64,000 nucleotides of DNA from Candidatus Sphingomonas phytovorans (lineage in GTDB: Bacteria > Pseudomonadota > Alphaproteobacteria > Sphingomonadales > Sphingomonadaceae), in the NCBI GenBank assembly GCA_029202385.1, contig CP119314.1:5073001-5137000 (forward strand). The letters run 5' to 3'. Below, piece by piece: positions 1 through 10,487 of this stretch. Below the pieces are notes generated by a model. It was not told the DNA's origin. It did not search any database and saw nothing but the letters and a program-made list of their open reading frames with translations. The first letter of the stretch is position 1. Each line of letters starts with the position of its first letter. Both the position numbers and the translations under genes were made by a program.

Positions 1-58
1 GTCTTTCAGCCAGCCCGGGCCTTTATTGTTAACCATCTTCGACCACAGGAGATGGACC

Positions 59-511
59 ATGATCCGCGGATTGCTGTTGTTCGCCACCGTGGCGGGGCTG
101 GCGACGACGGCGAATGCCTATGATCGCTATGAGATACGGTCGATCCCGGTCGCCGCGGCCGATCTCGACCTGTCGACCAGCGCCGGCGTCGCCGAACTCT
201 ATCGCCGGGTCGAGCGCGCCGTGAACCGGATCTGCGACGGCGACCGCGATTGCCGCGAAGAGGCCTGGGCAAGCACCGAGGAACAGGCCTCCGCCGCGAT
301 CGCGCGCGACCGCTGGATACGCCGTCTCGCCCGCGAACGCGCGGCGGAATTGCGCGCCTGCGGCAGATACGGGTGTGCCGTCCTGCCCGAGCCAGTCCAT
401 TATCAGCCCGCTCCGCCGCTCCCGATGCCTCCTTCCACCGTCACCATACAGGGTGGCACGACGGTGACGGTTGTCGTCCAGACCAGCGGGCCCGGCTATT
501 ACGGGCGATAG
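59..511 (+). CDS. UrcA family exported protein
   Basis: A 150-residue protein starting MIRGLLLFATVAGLATTANA, a plausible Sec signal peptide. The ATG at 59 is chosen over an in-frame TTG at 26 because AGGAG lies at 47-51. After the signal the pattern VAAADLDLSTSAGVAELYRR followed by VERAVNRIC matches the UrcA family: a Leu-Asp-Leu strand, a Gly, a Tyr-Arg-Arg helix and a conserved Cys. UrcA proteins are small exported proteins of unknown function, common in sphingomonads and caulobacters. The C-terminal part is Pro-rich and ends in a Thr/Val-rich stretch. Four cysteines (ICDGDRDC and CGRYGC) could form disulfides in the periplasm. It stands alone, convergent with the next gene. Confidence 0.8.
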   Translation: MIRGLLLFATVAGLATTANAYDRYEIRSIPVAAADLDLSTSAGVAELYRRVERAVNRICDGDRDCREEAWASTEEQASAAIARDRWIRRLARERAAELRACGRYGCAVLPEPVHYQPAPPLPMPPSTVTIQGGTTVTVVVQTSGPGYYGR

Positions 512-592
512 CAGACAGGAATAGCGTGGCTGAGTCCTGGCTGCGATCCCGTCTTTTGGCACCAGTCCGGTGCTGATCGGAGCTGTCCGGCC

Positions 593-3028
593 TTATTGCA
601 GAATGGTGAAGTCGGCACCTTCGCCCAGCCAGCTCATGTTGGATTTCGCGAAGTCCTTGCGCGATTTGACCAGACCGTCCTGATACAGATCGAACGCAGC
701 CCCGGCTGTGTTGAAAAGCGTCTGCACACTGATCGGCTCCTTTTTTTGAATGGAAGCCTCCATGGACTCGATCGCCAGGCCAAGCAGGGTGGTGGGCTCG
801 TCATAGTCCTGGCGCCCCTGTTCGGCGGCAATCAGCTTCAAAAGGCCGATGGGGGCGGTCTTGCTGAAATCTTCGTCAAGCGCTGCGCTGGGTGCCTTCT
901 CGGATGCCCCGCCGGCATCGCAAGTGCTGATCGTCAGCATCACATACCGGGGCTTGATCGTGCTCAGTGCGTTGGCGATGGCGGCGCCCGTGATCATCCG
1001 GTCCGCGTTCTCCCCGATATAGCTCGCCACATTGTAGACGGCTTGGGACGGCAGGAAATAATAGTCGTTCCCGATCTTCCTGCCATCCTTATGCGCAAGG
1101 CCTTTTTCATACACCGCGTGGCCGTCGAAGATCACCCAGATGGCATCGCCTGAACGTGCCGACTCGTTTACATGCGCGACGGCCTCCTGCCAGGCCTGCA
1201 GGTTCACCCCATGGTCGGAGATTTGTTGAATATCGATCGCCGGGCGGACGCCGTCGCGGGCATTGACCCGCCTGACCATGTCGGCAAAAGCTAAGCGATT
1301 CTTCGTTGTGGATTCCAGATCGCACAGCATGCGCGCCGCGGCAGCGCGGTCCGCGCATTTCCCCTGATATTTCGATGCGCTGACGTAGATGACGAATAAT
1401 CGCGGCTTACTGTCCTTCGAGCGTTTCGGCGCGTCGAGTTCACCGTCGCTCACTGATTCGATCGATTGGCCGTCGAGCGTGATCTGGGCGTAATAGTTGT
1501 TCCGGATGCCAGGGATGGCCTCGAACATACCGCGCCAGCATGTTGTGCCGACGGGGGTGCCCGCCGGGCAGGGTGCCGGATCGGGCGCAGTCGAGGTCGC
1601 CCGCGTCTGATGAAAGAGCGCCGGCATCGACAGGGATCCCCCGCCTCCTGTCCCGCTCCGGCGAACCGCTATAAGCACTTCGTAATTGCCGCTGGATTTC
1701 AGAACAGCCTTGCCGACGGTGATCTCCGTTCCATTCGACGTCATCTCCTCGGCGCAACTGCTTGACGACGCAGTGGCGGTGCCATGCGGGAGGCTCCTCA
1801 GCAAATCCCTTCTTCGGCAAGCGCTGGTGGTATCGAATCGGTCGAGTGGAAAACCGTCCTTTGGCGCCCGCTTGAAGGATTGGACCCGGAGAATCTCGTT
1901 GATCGTCCGCGCGCCTGCGTCGTAATGGCCGCTGTCGTCGAACATTGCCCAGCCTCGCCGCCTGATCGAGACCAACGTTACCGTCGTTGACGGGCCTTTC
2001 TCCCCGTCCAGCTTCATCAGCCGCACGAAGCCAGGTTTGTAGTCGAACGCGAAAACACTGCCGAAGCGGGAATTGCGCCAATAATCGAAGCTGACACCCT
2101 TGGTGCCGGGCAAGGTGAATAAAAGCGCGCGCGCCGGGGTTCTGCCGTCGTCATCGAGCGTATCCCATGCAAAGACATTGCCACGGGTATCGGTGGCAAG
2201 AAGTATCGGCGCCGGACGATCGTCCAGCGTAAGCAACTTCTTGCGACGAAGCTCGAAGCTGACGACATGGTCTGCGATCTCCACGGCGCCCGCACAGCCA
2301 GGCGCTGCGTTGCCGCCACCGCGAACGCTCCCCCGTATGCAGGGCGGTACGACCACGAGCCTGCCGTCAATCGTGCGTGCAACAAGGCTGGCATCGGTGA
2401 CGCTGAAACCGATCTGAGTTGCAGGTGCCGGCAGACGGATGGGGTCGGCTTCGATCGTGCCGGCGCGGTTCATGCGCCGAAGCGCTCCCGAGCCATCGAC
2501 CACTGCCACTTCCTCTCCGTGCAGGGTGAGGGCGACTGCCCTTGCGCCAGGTATCTTCAGCACCGAATCGAGGAGCAACCGTTCGCCTTCGACACGGTAC
2601 ACATCCACTGAACGACGTCCAATCATCGCCGCGAACCCGCCATCGGCGGAGGTGGCCAGTCCAGCCATATCGTGGGCGACCGTCTCGGAGCGGCGATTGT
2701 CCGGCCGGATCAACAGGACGTCGCCCCTTTCCGTCAGCGCCAGGGCGCGGTTGCCGGCAAGCGCACGGATGGCATCTACCCGCTCGTTGCGCGTCGTCAG
2801 TACCGACCCCTGCTCGCCGCGTCGGAAATCCCAGATTCGCACGGTCGCGTCGGACGGTGCGGTGATCAGATACATGCCATCATCGGTAATCGACCAGGCT
2901 CCTATCTCCCCCGCGGGGGCCGGTTCGTTCAGTTCTGTTGAACTCGATGAATGGAATTCCTGGGCCGAAGCACTGGCCGTAACAAACAGCACAAGTGCTG
3001 AAAATATGGCTGGGATATTCGTCGTCAT
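593..3028 (-). CDS. Exported WD40-repeat / caspase-like (peptidase C14) protein
   Basis: About 811 residues. The ATG at 3028 gives a clean signal peptide (MTTNIPAIFSALVLFVTASASA then QEF). The longer in-frame start at 3169 adds 47 residues of non-signal-like sequence and has no ribosome site, although the site for 3028 is also weak. Residues about 20-380 are beta-propeller-like: the first blade reads WSITDDGMYLITAPSDATVR ending IWD, followed by similar blades. A C-terminal domain (about 535-800) has the caspase layout: a strand FVIYVSASKY, then VIFDGHAVYEKG with the catalytic-type His at residue about 637 (codon 1118-1120), then LTISTCDAGGAS with the Cys at about 703 (codon 920-922). The usual GHG is GHA here. 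The substrate is unknown. It is divergent from the barrel-CHASE2 operon across an AT-rich 176-bp gap. The caspase assignment is by motif and secondary-structure order. Confidence 0.72.
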   Translation of the reverse strand: MTTNIPAIFSALVLFVTASASAQEFHSSSSTELNEPAPAGEIGAWSITDDGMYLITAPSDATVRIWDFRRGEQGSVLTTRNERVDAIRALAGNRALALTERGDVLLIRPDNRRSETVAHDMAGLATSADGGFAAMIGRRSVDVYRVEGERLLLDSVLKIPGARAVALTLHGEEVAVVDGSGALRRMNRAGTIEADPIRLPAPATQIGFSVTDASLVARTIDGRLVVVPPCIRGSVRGGGNAAPGCAGAVEIADHVVSFELRRKKLLTLDDRPAPILLATDTRGNVFAWDTLDDDGRTPARALLFTLPGTKGVSFDYWRNSRFGSVFAFDYKPGFVRLMKLDGEKGPSTTVTLVSIRRRGWAMFDDSGHYDAGARTINEILRVQSFKRAPKDGFPLDRFDTTSACRRRDLLRSLPHGTATASSSSCAEEMTSNGTEITVGKAVLKSSGNYEVLIAVRRSGTGGGGSLSMPALFHQTRATSTAPDPAPCPAGTPVGTTCWRGMFEAIPGIRNNYYAQITLDGQSIESVSDGELDAPKRSKDSKPRLFVIYVSASKYQGKCADRAAAARMLCDLESTTKNRLAFADMVRRVNARDGVRPAIDIQQISDHGVNLQAWQEAVAHVNESARSGDAIWVIFDGHAVYEKGLAHKDGRKIGNDYYFLPSQAVYNVASYIGENADRMITGAAIANALSTIKPRYVMLTISTCDAGGASEKAPSAALDEDFSKTAPIGLLKLIAAEQGRQDYDEPTTLLGLAIESMEASIQKKEPISVQTLFNTAGAAFDLYQDGLVKSRKDFAKSNMSWLGEGADFTILQ

Positions 3029-3204
3029 GACATTGTATCCATTTTGGGTATGTTCAATTCCAGTGATAACGCCGTAAAATACTGCGAAATAGAAGAAATA
3101 ATCCAATCTATAGGTTCGTTCTTGAGCGATCTTGTTGATGAACTCCTCTTGGAGAGAGTGCTTCAACATGATTTATATGATTCGATTCGAGCAAGGGGGG
3201 AATT
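3029..3204. promoter_or_regulatory. AT-rich divergent intergenic region
   Basis: This gap separates the caspase-like gene from the barrel-CHASE2 operon and is clearly more AT-rich than its surroundings. Toward the right, TTGGAG at 3149-3154 is followed 17-18 bases later by TTTATA/TTATAT (3172-3178), a plausible sigma-70-type promoter. A strong G-rich ribosome site (AAGGGGGG, 3193-3200) precedes the ATG at 3205. No equally clear promoter is seen toward the left. The shared gap makes coregulation of the two arms possible. Confidence 0.4.
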
Positions 3205-4221
3205 ATGACAATTATATTGCGCCGCGCGGCGGCGGCTGCCGTTTTTTTATTGTGGAGTGCTTCCCCGGCATTGGCCCAGGTCAGCGTGGGATGCATCGCG
3301 ACCGGCCCCAACGGCGTGGGTGTCGTCACAGCGCAATGCGCAGCACCGGACCAGAACACGACGCTGACCCGGGCCGGAACCCGGTTGCTCGACCAGATTC
3401 CGGTGTCGCGCGAAAATGCCATCTGGGCGATATCGAATGCCTATTCCAACCACCTCGACAGTGGTCCCGTTGCGGCCAAGGGGACGACCTATTTCGCGGC
3501 AGCGGGCGCCGATCGAGTGCTTGGCCCGGCGGACGACTGGCTGATCGGCGCCGGCGTCGCCTATCTCGACGGTAAGGTGAATGCGCCCGCGGTCGGCGCG
3601 CGTGCGGGCATCGACGTCGACGTCACGGGCGTCGGCCCGATCGGATATCTCAGCTACGAAGCGCGACCCGCCGAGGGCGATAGCGTGCAACTGACCGTTA
3701 CGGGCGCCTATTTCTTTCTCGACAGCAAAAGCGCCGCCATCACGCCGTTGACTGGAGCGGAGAGACGCGCTGCGGACGGCGCCGGGGGCAGCCTTTTCGC
3801 GAATGCCAGCGCGGCGTATTTCCACGGATTCGGCAAGCGCCGGAATCTGATCGGGCTGGCGACCGGGTTTCGACTGGCAAGTAACCGGTTCAAATCGCCC
3901 TTGCTCTTCGACCGTACCGATACCTCCTTCTTTGTTCGCGGGTCGCTTGAATATGAGGTGGCGTACAACGTCTCGCTCTCCGGCGGCGTGGGTGCCGACG
4001 TGCCGCTTTCCAATATGTATCTTGGCAGGGGCGATGCTGAGGGACGGCTCAGGGCGCCGGACCTGATCTTCGAATATCGGGCGGGGATTCACTATAGGCC
4101 GAAGGAGGATTGGGACATCTATCTGCAGGGCAAGGGATCGACTGGAGAGGGACTCCGCGAGCTTGGGGGGCTGCTTACCCTGCGCTTCACCTATGATCGC
4201 CGCGATTCGCCTGAGAAATAG
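3205..4221 (+). CDS. Exported outer-membrane beta-barrel-like protein
   Basis: A 338-residue protein with a signal peptide (hydrophobic AAAAAVFLLW, then cleavage near SPALAQ). The rest has no further long hydrophobic helices. It consists of alternating amphipathic strands with aromatic residues, such as DWLIGAGVAYLDG, GPIGYLSYEA, VQLTVTGAYFFLD and FFVRGSLEYEV, and ends in the barrel-like strand GLLTLRFTYDRRDSPEK. This resembles an autotransporter-type or porin-like barrel but has no recognisable passenger domain. It is the first gene of a tight operon, with its stop two bases before the CHASE2 start. The role is unknown. By context it could give the CHASE2/caspase proteins an outer-membrane partner. 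Confidence 0.6.
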   Translation: MTIILRRAAAAAVFLLWSASPALAQVSVGCIATGPNGVGVVTAQCAAPDQNTTLTRAGTRLLDQIPVSRENAIWAISNAYSNHLDSGPVAAKGTTYFAAAGADRVLGPADDWLIGAGVAYLDGKVNAPAVGARAGIDVDVTGVGPIGYLSYEARPAEGDSVQLTVTGAYFFLDSKSAAITPLTGAERRAADGAGGSLFANASAAYFHGFGKRRNLIGLATGFRLASNRFKSPLLFDRTDTSFFVRGSLEYEVAYNVSLSGGVGADVPLSNMYLGRGDAEGRLRAPDLIFEYRAGIHYRPKEDWDIYLQGKGSTGEGLRELGGLLTLRFTYDRRDSPEK

Positions 4222-4223
4222 GA

Positions 4224-5687
4224 ATGGCCCATCCCCTTACCCCGAGTGGATTCGAGCGGCACTGGCAAGTCGAGCGCAAGGTGGCGGCGCGGATGATCCT
4301 GGTGGTCCCCTTGTTCCTGCTCGTTGCGCTGTTCGCCTGGTTTCTCGCCAATGCGCCCATGGTGCGGGGATCACGTGAGGGCATGAACGACACCCTGTTC
4401 GCCTGGACGGCGGGCGACAACAGTCCGTTGCCGGCCTGGCCGGATCGGGGAAAGCAGATGACCACGGTCGCGATCGACGACCTGACCTGGGACGGACGCT
4501 GGCGAACCGCGACGATCGGCACGCCGCCGTCGCGACTGGCTGAACTGATCGATGCAGTATCGAGAAACAACCCAGCCTATATCGTGGTCGATATCGACCT
4601 GAGCTACGTCAATGAAGATCCCGCCGGGCAGGAAGAGGGCAGGAAGCGGCTGCGCCAGGCATTAGCGCAGCCTGGCCCGCCCATCCTGCTCGTACGGCCG
4701 GAGCGCGGGAAGCCGCGCGCTGGCGAGTTTCGGGAAACGTTTGTCGACGATATCGTTGACGGACCGACCGGCGTCGGACGGCTATACTGGTTTTCGCCGG
4801 GGTTCAGAATCGATGAGGACGGCACGACCCGCTGGATGGCGGGGGCGACGATCGGCCATCGGCGGGGAGCAAGGGATCAACCTCGGGTGACGCTCGCTGC
4901 GGGCCTGATCATTCGGTTGCGCGAAAACGGACCGGCGGGCCGGAGACTGGTTGATATGCTCTCGCGCAGCAACGTCGGCTTCGCGGGATCGGGCGCGTGC
5001 CCGTTGGCGGCGTCGCTGGGGGCGGATATCCGGCAATTGGAGAATACCTCCGCGGGGCGAGGCACAAGGGCCTGGCTATGCGCCGCTGCGAGAGATCCCG
5101 ACCGGACCAGCCGGGTCGCCTTCCCTTACGAGAATATCTGGCGGCCGGAGGCCTGCGACAGAAAATGCGACGACAGGAAGACGTGCCCGCCTCCCGAACA
5201 GATAGAGCGGTGCCGAGCGAGCACGACCATCGCGCGTGGCGAGTTGATCAACGTGTCGGCCGCTACGGTGCTCATGTCGCCGGAGAGACGCCCTGAATTG
5301 GTGGGGAAGACCGTCCTGATCGGTCGGACGGACAGTGGAACCGGCGATCTGTGGCGGACGGCGATCGCGCCCGATCTACCCGGTGTCGGGCTCCTCGCCG
5401 AGTCGATCTACACCGTTCGGACACTCGACGGGCCGTTGCGGGAGGATTGGTTCACCAAGGGGCTGACTATCATACTCGCCTTGCCCCTCTTGCTGATCCA
5501 GGCACTGCTCGGGCCGAACAAGCTTCGTTGGCTGGGCCTGCTTGTGCTGGGTGGGATCGGTGTTTTCGCGGCGATGTGCTTCCTGTTGAGATTCGGCATC
5601 TGGCTGGATCTCAGCTTGCCGTTTTTCATCGTCGCGGTGACGTCGGGTTTGGCCGAACTGATTTTTCCCCATCTGTGGAAGGAATAG
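4224..5687 (+). CDS. CHASE2 domain membrane protein
   Basis: A 487-residue protein. One transmembrane helix (about 24-45, ARMILVVPLFLLVALFAWFL) is followed by a large extracytoplasmic CHASE2-type sensor domain: TTVAIDDLTWDGRW, then SRLAELIDAV and AYIVVDIDLSYVNED, the usual CHASE2 core of two strands around an Ala-Leu-rich helix. Further on come VLIGRTDSGTGDLW and the GLLAESIYTV helix. Three closely packed transmembrane helices (about 412-480) end the protein. CHASE2 normally senses an extracellular signal for a kinase or cyclase. Here no cytoplasmic output domain follows, so signalling would need a partner. Cysteines near 255-330 may form disulfides. It sits between the barrel and FecR-like genes in one operon. 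Confidence 0.75.
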   Translation: MAHPLTPSGFERHWQVERKVAARMILVVPLFLLVALFAWFLANAPMVRGSREGMNDTLFAWTAGDNSPLPAWPDRGKQMTTVAIDDLTWDGRWRTATIGTPPSRLAELIDAVSRNNPAYIVVDIDLSYVNEDPAGQEEGRKRLRQALAQPGPPILLVRPERGKPRAGEFRETFVDDIVDGPTGVGRLYWFSPGFRIDEDGTTRWMAGATIGHRRGARDQPRVTLAAGLIIRLRENGPAGRRLVDMLSRSNVGFAGSGACPLAASLGADIRQLENTSAGRGTRAWLCAAARDPDRTSRVAFPYENIWRPEACDRKCDDRKTCPPPEQIERCRASTTIARGELINVSAATVLMSPERRPELVGKTVLIGRTDSGTGDLWRTAIAPDLPGVGLLAESIYTVRTLDGPLREDWFTKGLTIILALPLLLIQALLGPNKLRWLGLLVLGGIGVFAAMCFLLRFGIWLDLSLPFFIVAVTSGLAELIFPHLWKE

Positions 5688-5694
5688 GTCTGCG

Positions 5695-6615
5695 ATGACG
5701 AAGAAGCGTCTGGCGATCTTGTCGGCGGGGACGCTGATGGCGGCAACGGCCCATGGGCAGACGATAGTCGGGTCGATCGACACGATCCGGTCGAGCGCGC
5801 CGGTCAAGTTCGAGAAGCTATGCGCCAATCGCGACGTCATCGCCGAGGAGGGCTTGCCCGTCTGTGTCGGAGATGTCGCTGTGATGCCCGATGGTCGGGC
5901 AAGGGTCGTCATCATCCGCTCTGACAAATCGCCCCAGACGCTGACGTTGGAGAATCCGGTGGTGCAGGCAGCGTCACCAAATCGGCTCATGATCTTTCTG
6001 GGACGGATCAATCAGACGGTCTGGGACCTGTTCTCCGACAGGCGCGAACAAGGGTCGGCGACCAGCAAGGGATCTGGTGACGACCCATCGATTCTCGGCG
6101 TGCGGGCGGAAAATGGCCTGATCCTTCGCCAGTCAGGGACGGCGCTGGTCCTGCCTTGGACGACCACCTATCCGGCACATCTTGTCGTCGCACGGGTGAT
6201 GCCGGACGGCAGCGTGTCACCCCTTGCGGCAGGGGAAGGCAAGGAGGGGCAAACGCCGATAGTGACGGTGCCTGCGGCGCTGATCGAACCGGGACAGCTA
6301 CGGATTACCATCGTTGAGGATGTCGCGGCCGGCGTAAACAAGGCCAGCGTTTTCTCGGCGTTGGTCGTACCCCGTTCAACGCGCCCGGATTTCCTCGCAG
6401 AGCGGACGCCTGCCGCGCCATCGGACAGTGCGACGCTCGCCGAGGCGGGGATGTTCGCGGCTGACAGTGAGCAATGCAAGCGCGACGCGAAGATGAGGGG
6501 GTGCGGTGCCTGGCGCCTTGAGGCGTTCCAGGTCGCGGATCGCCTGGCCAGCTCGGCGGATGCGGAGGTCGCAGAAGATGCAGCCCGTATGCGTTCGCTG
6601 ATGCGACAGTGGTAA
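5695..6615 (+). CDS. Exported FecR-like hypothetical protein
   Basis: A 306-residue protein with a short signal-peptide-like start (LAILSAGTLMAATAHGQ). Residues about 20-85 contain CVGDVAVMPDGRARVVIIR followed by LTLENP. This recalls the FecR-type core of a GD step, a Gly-Arg-Ala strand and a final Leu strand, but the match is loose. The middle (LVLPWTTTYPAHLVVARVMP) resembles a beta-sandwich. The last 60 residues contain three cysteines (EQCKRDAKMRGCGAW is the clearest pair). The start is seven bases after the CHASE2 stop, so it is the last gene of that operon. FecR-like and CHASE2 proteins are often paired in other proteobacteria, which supports the reading. The function is unknown. Confidence 0.5.
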   Translation: MTKKRLAILSAGTLMAATAHGQTIVGSIDTIRSSAPVKFEKLCANRDVIAEEGLPVCVGDVAVMPDGRARVVIIRSDKSPQTLTLENPVVQAASPNRLMIFLGRINQTVWDLFSDRREQGSATSKGSGDDPSILGVRAENGLILRQSGTALVLPWTTTYPAHLVVARVMPDGSVSPLAAGEGKEGQTPIVTVPAALIEPGQLRITIVEDVAAGVNKASVFSALVVPRSTRPDFLAERTPAAPSDSATLAEAGMFAADSEQCKRDAKMRGCGAWRLEAFQVADRLASSADAEVAEDAARMRSLMRQW

Positions 6616-6656
6616 GTTGGGATCTTAGGGCGGCAGATTGTCCGAAATAGACTTGC

Positions 6657-6689
6657 GGGCCGGAGGCGGGATCGTCCCGGCTCCGGCCC
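6657..6689. terminator. Hairpin between convergent genes
   Basis: GGGCCGGAG (6657-6665) pairs with CTCCGGCCC (6681-6689), with further inner pairing of the GCGGGA/TCCCGGC stretches. It lies between the convergent FecR-like and clpA genes. There is no long T run on either side, so it may act as a weak bidirectional terminator or an mRNA 3'-end stabiliser. Confidence 0.5.
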
Positions 6690-6695
6690 TTCAGG

Positions 6696-9011
<2,316 letters not shown>

Positions 9012-9135
9012 TATCGTACTCCATGCGGGCCGCAACGATACGCGCGGCCCTTTCCTCTTATGTCGGAAGGCAAGGCGCCCGCATCAAGCACTTGACGAGC
9101 GCTCCGGCCCGATCGCCATGCCGGAGCGTTCCTGT

Positions 9136-9333
9136 TCATCGCTTGAATAGATCGTTGGCACTTGCTCTGTGGTTAACGGCGCGCGTCAATCGGGCCCTGG
9201 TGCGGCTGATTTCCGCCTCAAGTGCCTCGATGCGTGCCTGGCATTCCTCGACCGACAGGGGGTCGAGGTCTTGCCGCGCAAGCTCGGTGAGCGGATCGCC
9301 CGCTTTTCGTGCGAGAATCTCGTCCGGGTCCAT
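9136..9333 (-). CDS. DUF1192 family small protein
   Basis: A 65-residue soluble protein, MDPDEILARKAGDPLTELAR onward, with the DUF1192 signature LDPLSVEECQARIEALEAEI followed by a basic coiled-coil helix. The family is small, alphaproteobacterial and of unknown function. The ATG at 9333 is the first start that includes the family N-terminus. The open frame continues far upstream, but that part is antisense to the oxidoreductase gene and not coding. It is transcribed divergently from the quinone oxidoreductase with a 75-base gap. This arrangement is familiar in sphingomonads. Confidence 0.85.
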   Translation of the reverse strand: MDPDEILARKAGDPLTELARQDLDPLSVEECQARIEALEAEISRTRARLTRAVNHRASANDLFKR

Positions 9334-9408
9334 GTCATGGAACGTTGACCCGGCAGGCCACGATGTCAATAAGGCTGGACTATTCCGCGAGTGGGGGCGG
9401 CGGATTCT

Positions 9409-10410
9409 ATGGTTAATATTCCGACGGTGATGCAGGCGATCGACCCGGAGGCTCCCGGCGGTCCTGAAGTGATGCGCCTGGTCGAGCGCCCGGTGCCGGT
9501 GCCCGGCGAGGGCGAAGTGCTGATCCGCGTCGCCGCGGCGGGGATCAACCGGCCGGAAGTGATGCAGCGCAAGGGCCTCTACCCGCCGCCGCCGGGGGCG
9601 CCCTCGATCCTGGGCATGGAAGTGTCGGGCACGATCGTCGCTGTTGGCGCGGGCGTCCAGCACGAGCTGATCGGTCAGCCGGTCTGCGCGCTGATCTCGG
9701 GCGGCGCCTATGCCCAATATGCCGTCGCGCCCTATGGCCAGTGCCTTCACGTGCCCGACGCGCTGTCGATGGTCGAGGCGGCGGCGATGCCGGAGACTCT
9801 CTTCACCGTCTGGACCAATTTGTTCGAGCGCGGTTACGCCAGCGAGGGCGACACCGTGCTTGTCCATGGCGGCACCAGCGGTATCGGCACCATGGCGATC
9901 GGCCTCGCCAACCTGTTCGGGCTGACCATCATCGTCACCGCCGGATCGGACAGGAAATGCGCCGCGGCAAAGGCGTTGGGCGCCGATCACGCGATCAACT
10001 ACAAGACTCAGGATTTCGTCGCCGAGGTGAAGGCGATCACCGGCGGCAAGGGTGTCGCGGTGGTGCTCGACATGGTCGGCGGGGATTATGTGCCGCGCAA
10101 CCTGCAATGCCTCGCGGATGACGGCCGCCACGTCTCGATCGCGGTGCAGGGCGGGCTGACGGCGACGATCCCGCTCTTCGAGATCATGCGCCGGCGGCTG
10201 ACCCTGACCGGTTCCACGCTCCGCCCGCGCGACACCGCGTTCAAGAGCCTGGTGGCGGATGAGCTGGCCCGCACCGTCTGGCCGCATGTCGAGGAAGGCT
10301 CGCTGAAGCCCGTGATCGATCGCACCTATCCGCTTGCCGAGGCGCCGGCGGCGCACGAGCGGATGGAATCGGGCGACCATATCGGGAAGATCGTGCTGAC
10401 GATGGAATAG
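9409..10410 (+). CDS. NAD(P)H-quinone oxidoreductase (zinc-type alcohol dehydrogenase superfamily, QOR/PIG3-like)
   Basis: A 333-residue cytoplasmic enzyme expected to reduce quinones with NADPH. The N-terminal GroES-like fold holds PGEGEVLIRVAAAGINRPEV and PSILGMEVSGTIVAVG. The Rossmann part has VLVHGGTSGIGTMAIGLANL, and the typical KTQDFVAEVKAITGG and VVLDMVGGDY follow. Zinc-binding residues of true alcohol dehydrogenases are absent, as expected for QOR. The ATG at 9409 is preceded by a G-rich stretch; ATG 9430 (MQAID) is a possible alternative. It belongs to the p53-inducible-gene-3 (PIG3) branch by the NRPEVMQRKGLYPPPPGA motif. Confidence 0.93.
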   Translation: MVNIPTVMQAIDPEAPGGPEVMRLVERPVPVPGEGEVLIRVAAAGINRPEVMQRKGLYPPPPGAPSILGMEVSGTIVAVGAGVQHELIGQPVCALISGGAYAQYAVAPYGQCLHVPDALSMVEAAAMPETLFTVWTNLFERGYASEGDTVLVHGGTSGIGTMAIGLANLFGLTIIVTAGSDRKCAAAKALGADHAINYKTQDFVAEVKAITGGKGVAVVLDMVGGDYVPRNLQCLADDGRHVSIAVQGGLTATIPLFEIMRRRLTLTGSTLRPRDTAFKSLVADELARTVWPHVEEGSLKPVIDRTYPLAEAPAAHERMESGDHIGKIVLTME

Positions 10411-10487
10411 GGCCCGGGAGAAGCGCGTGGGCGCACGCGCCCTGAGCAGGCGGGGCTGGTTGGGACGCAACGCTTGGCGCTCACTTC

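Noticed and set aside
593..3028. Metacaspase toxin in an anti-phage system
   Set aside because: The protein carries a signal peptide and no phage-defence partner such as a nucleotide-signalling gene is nearby, so an intracellular defence role is not supported.
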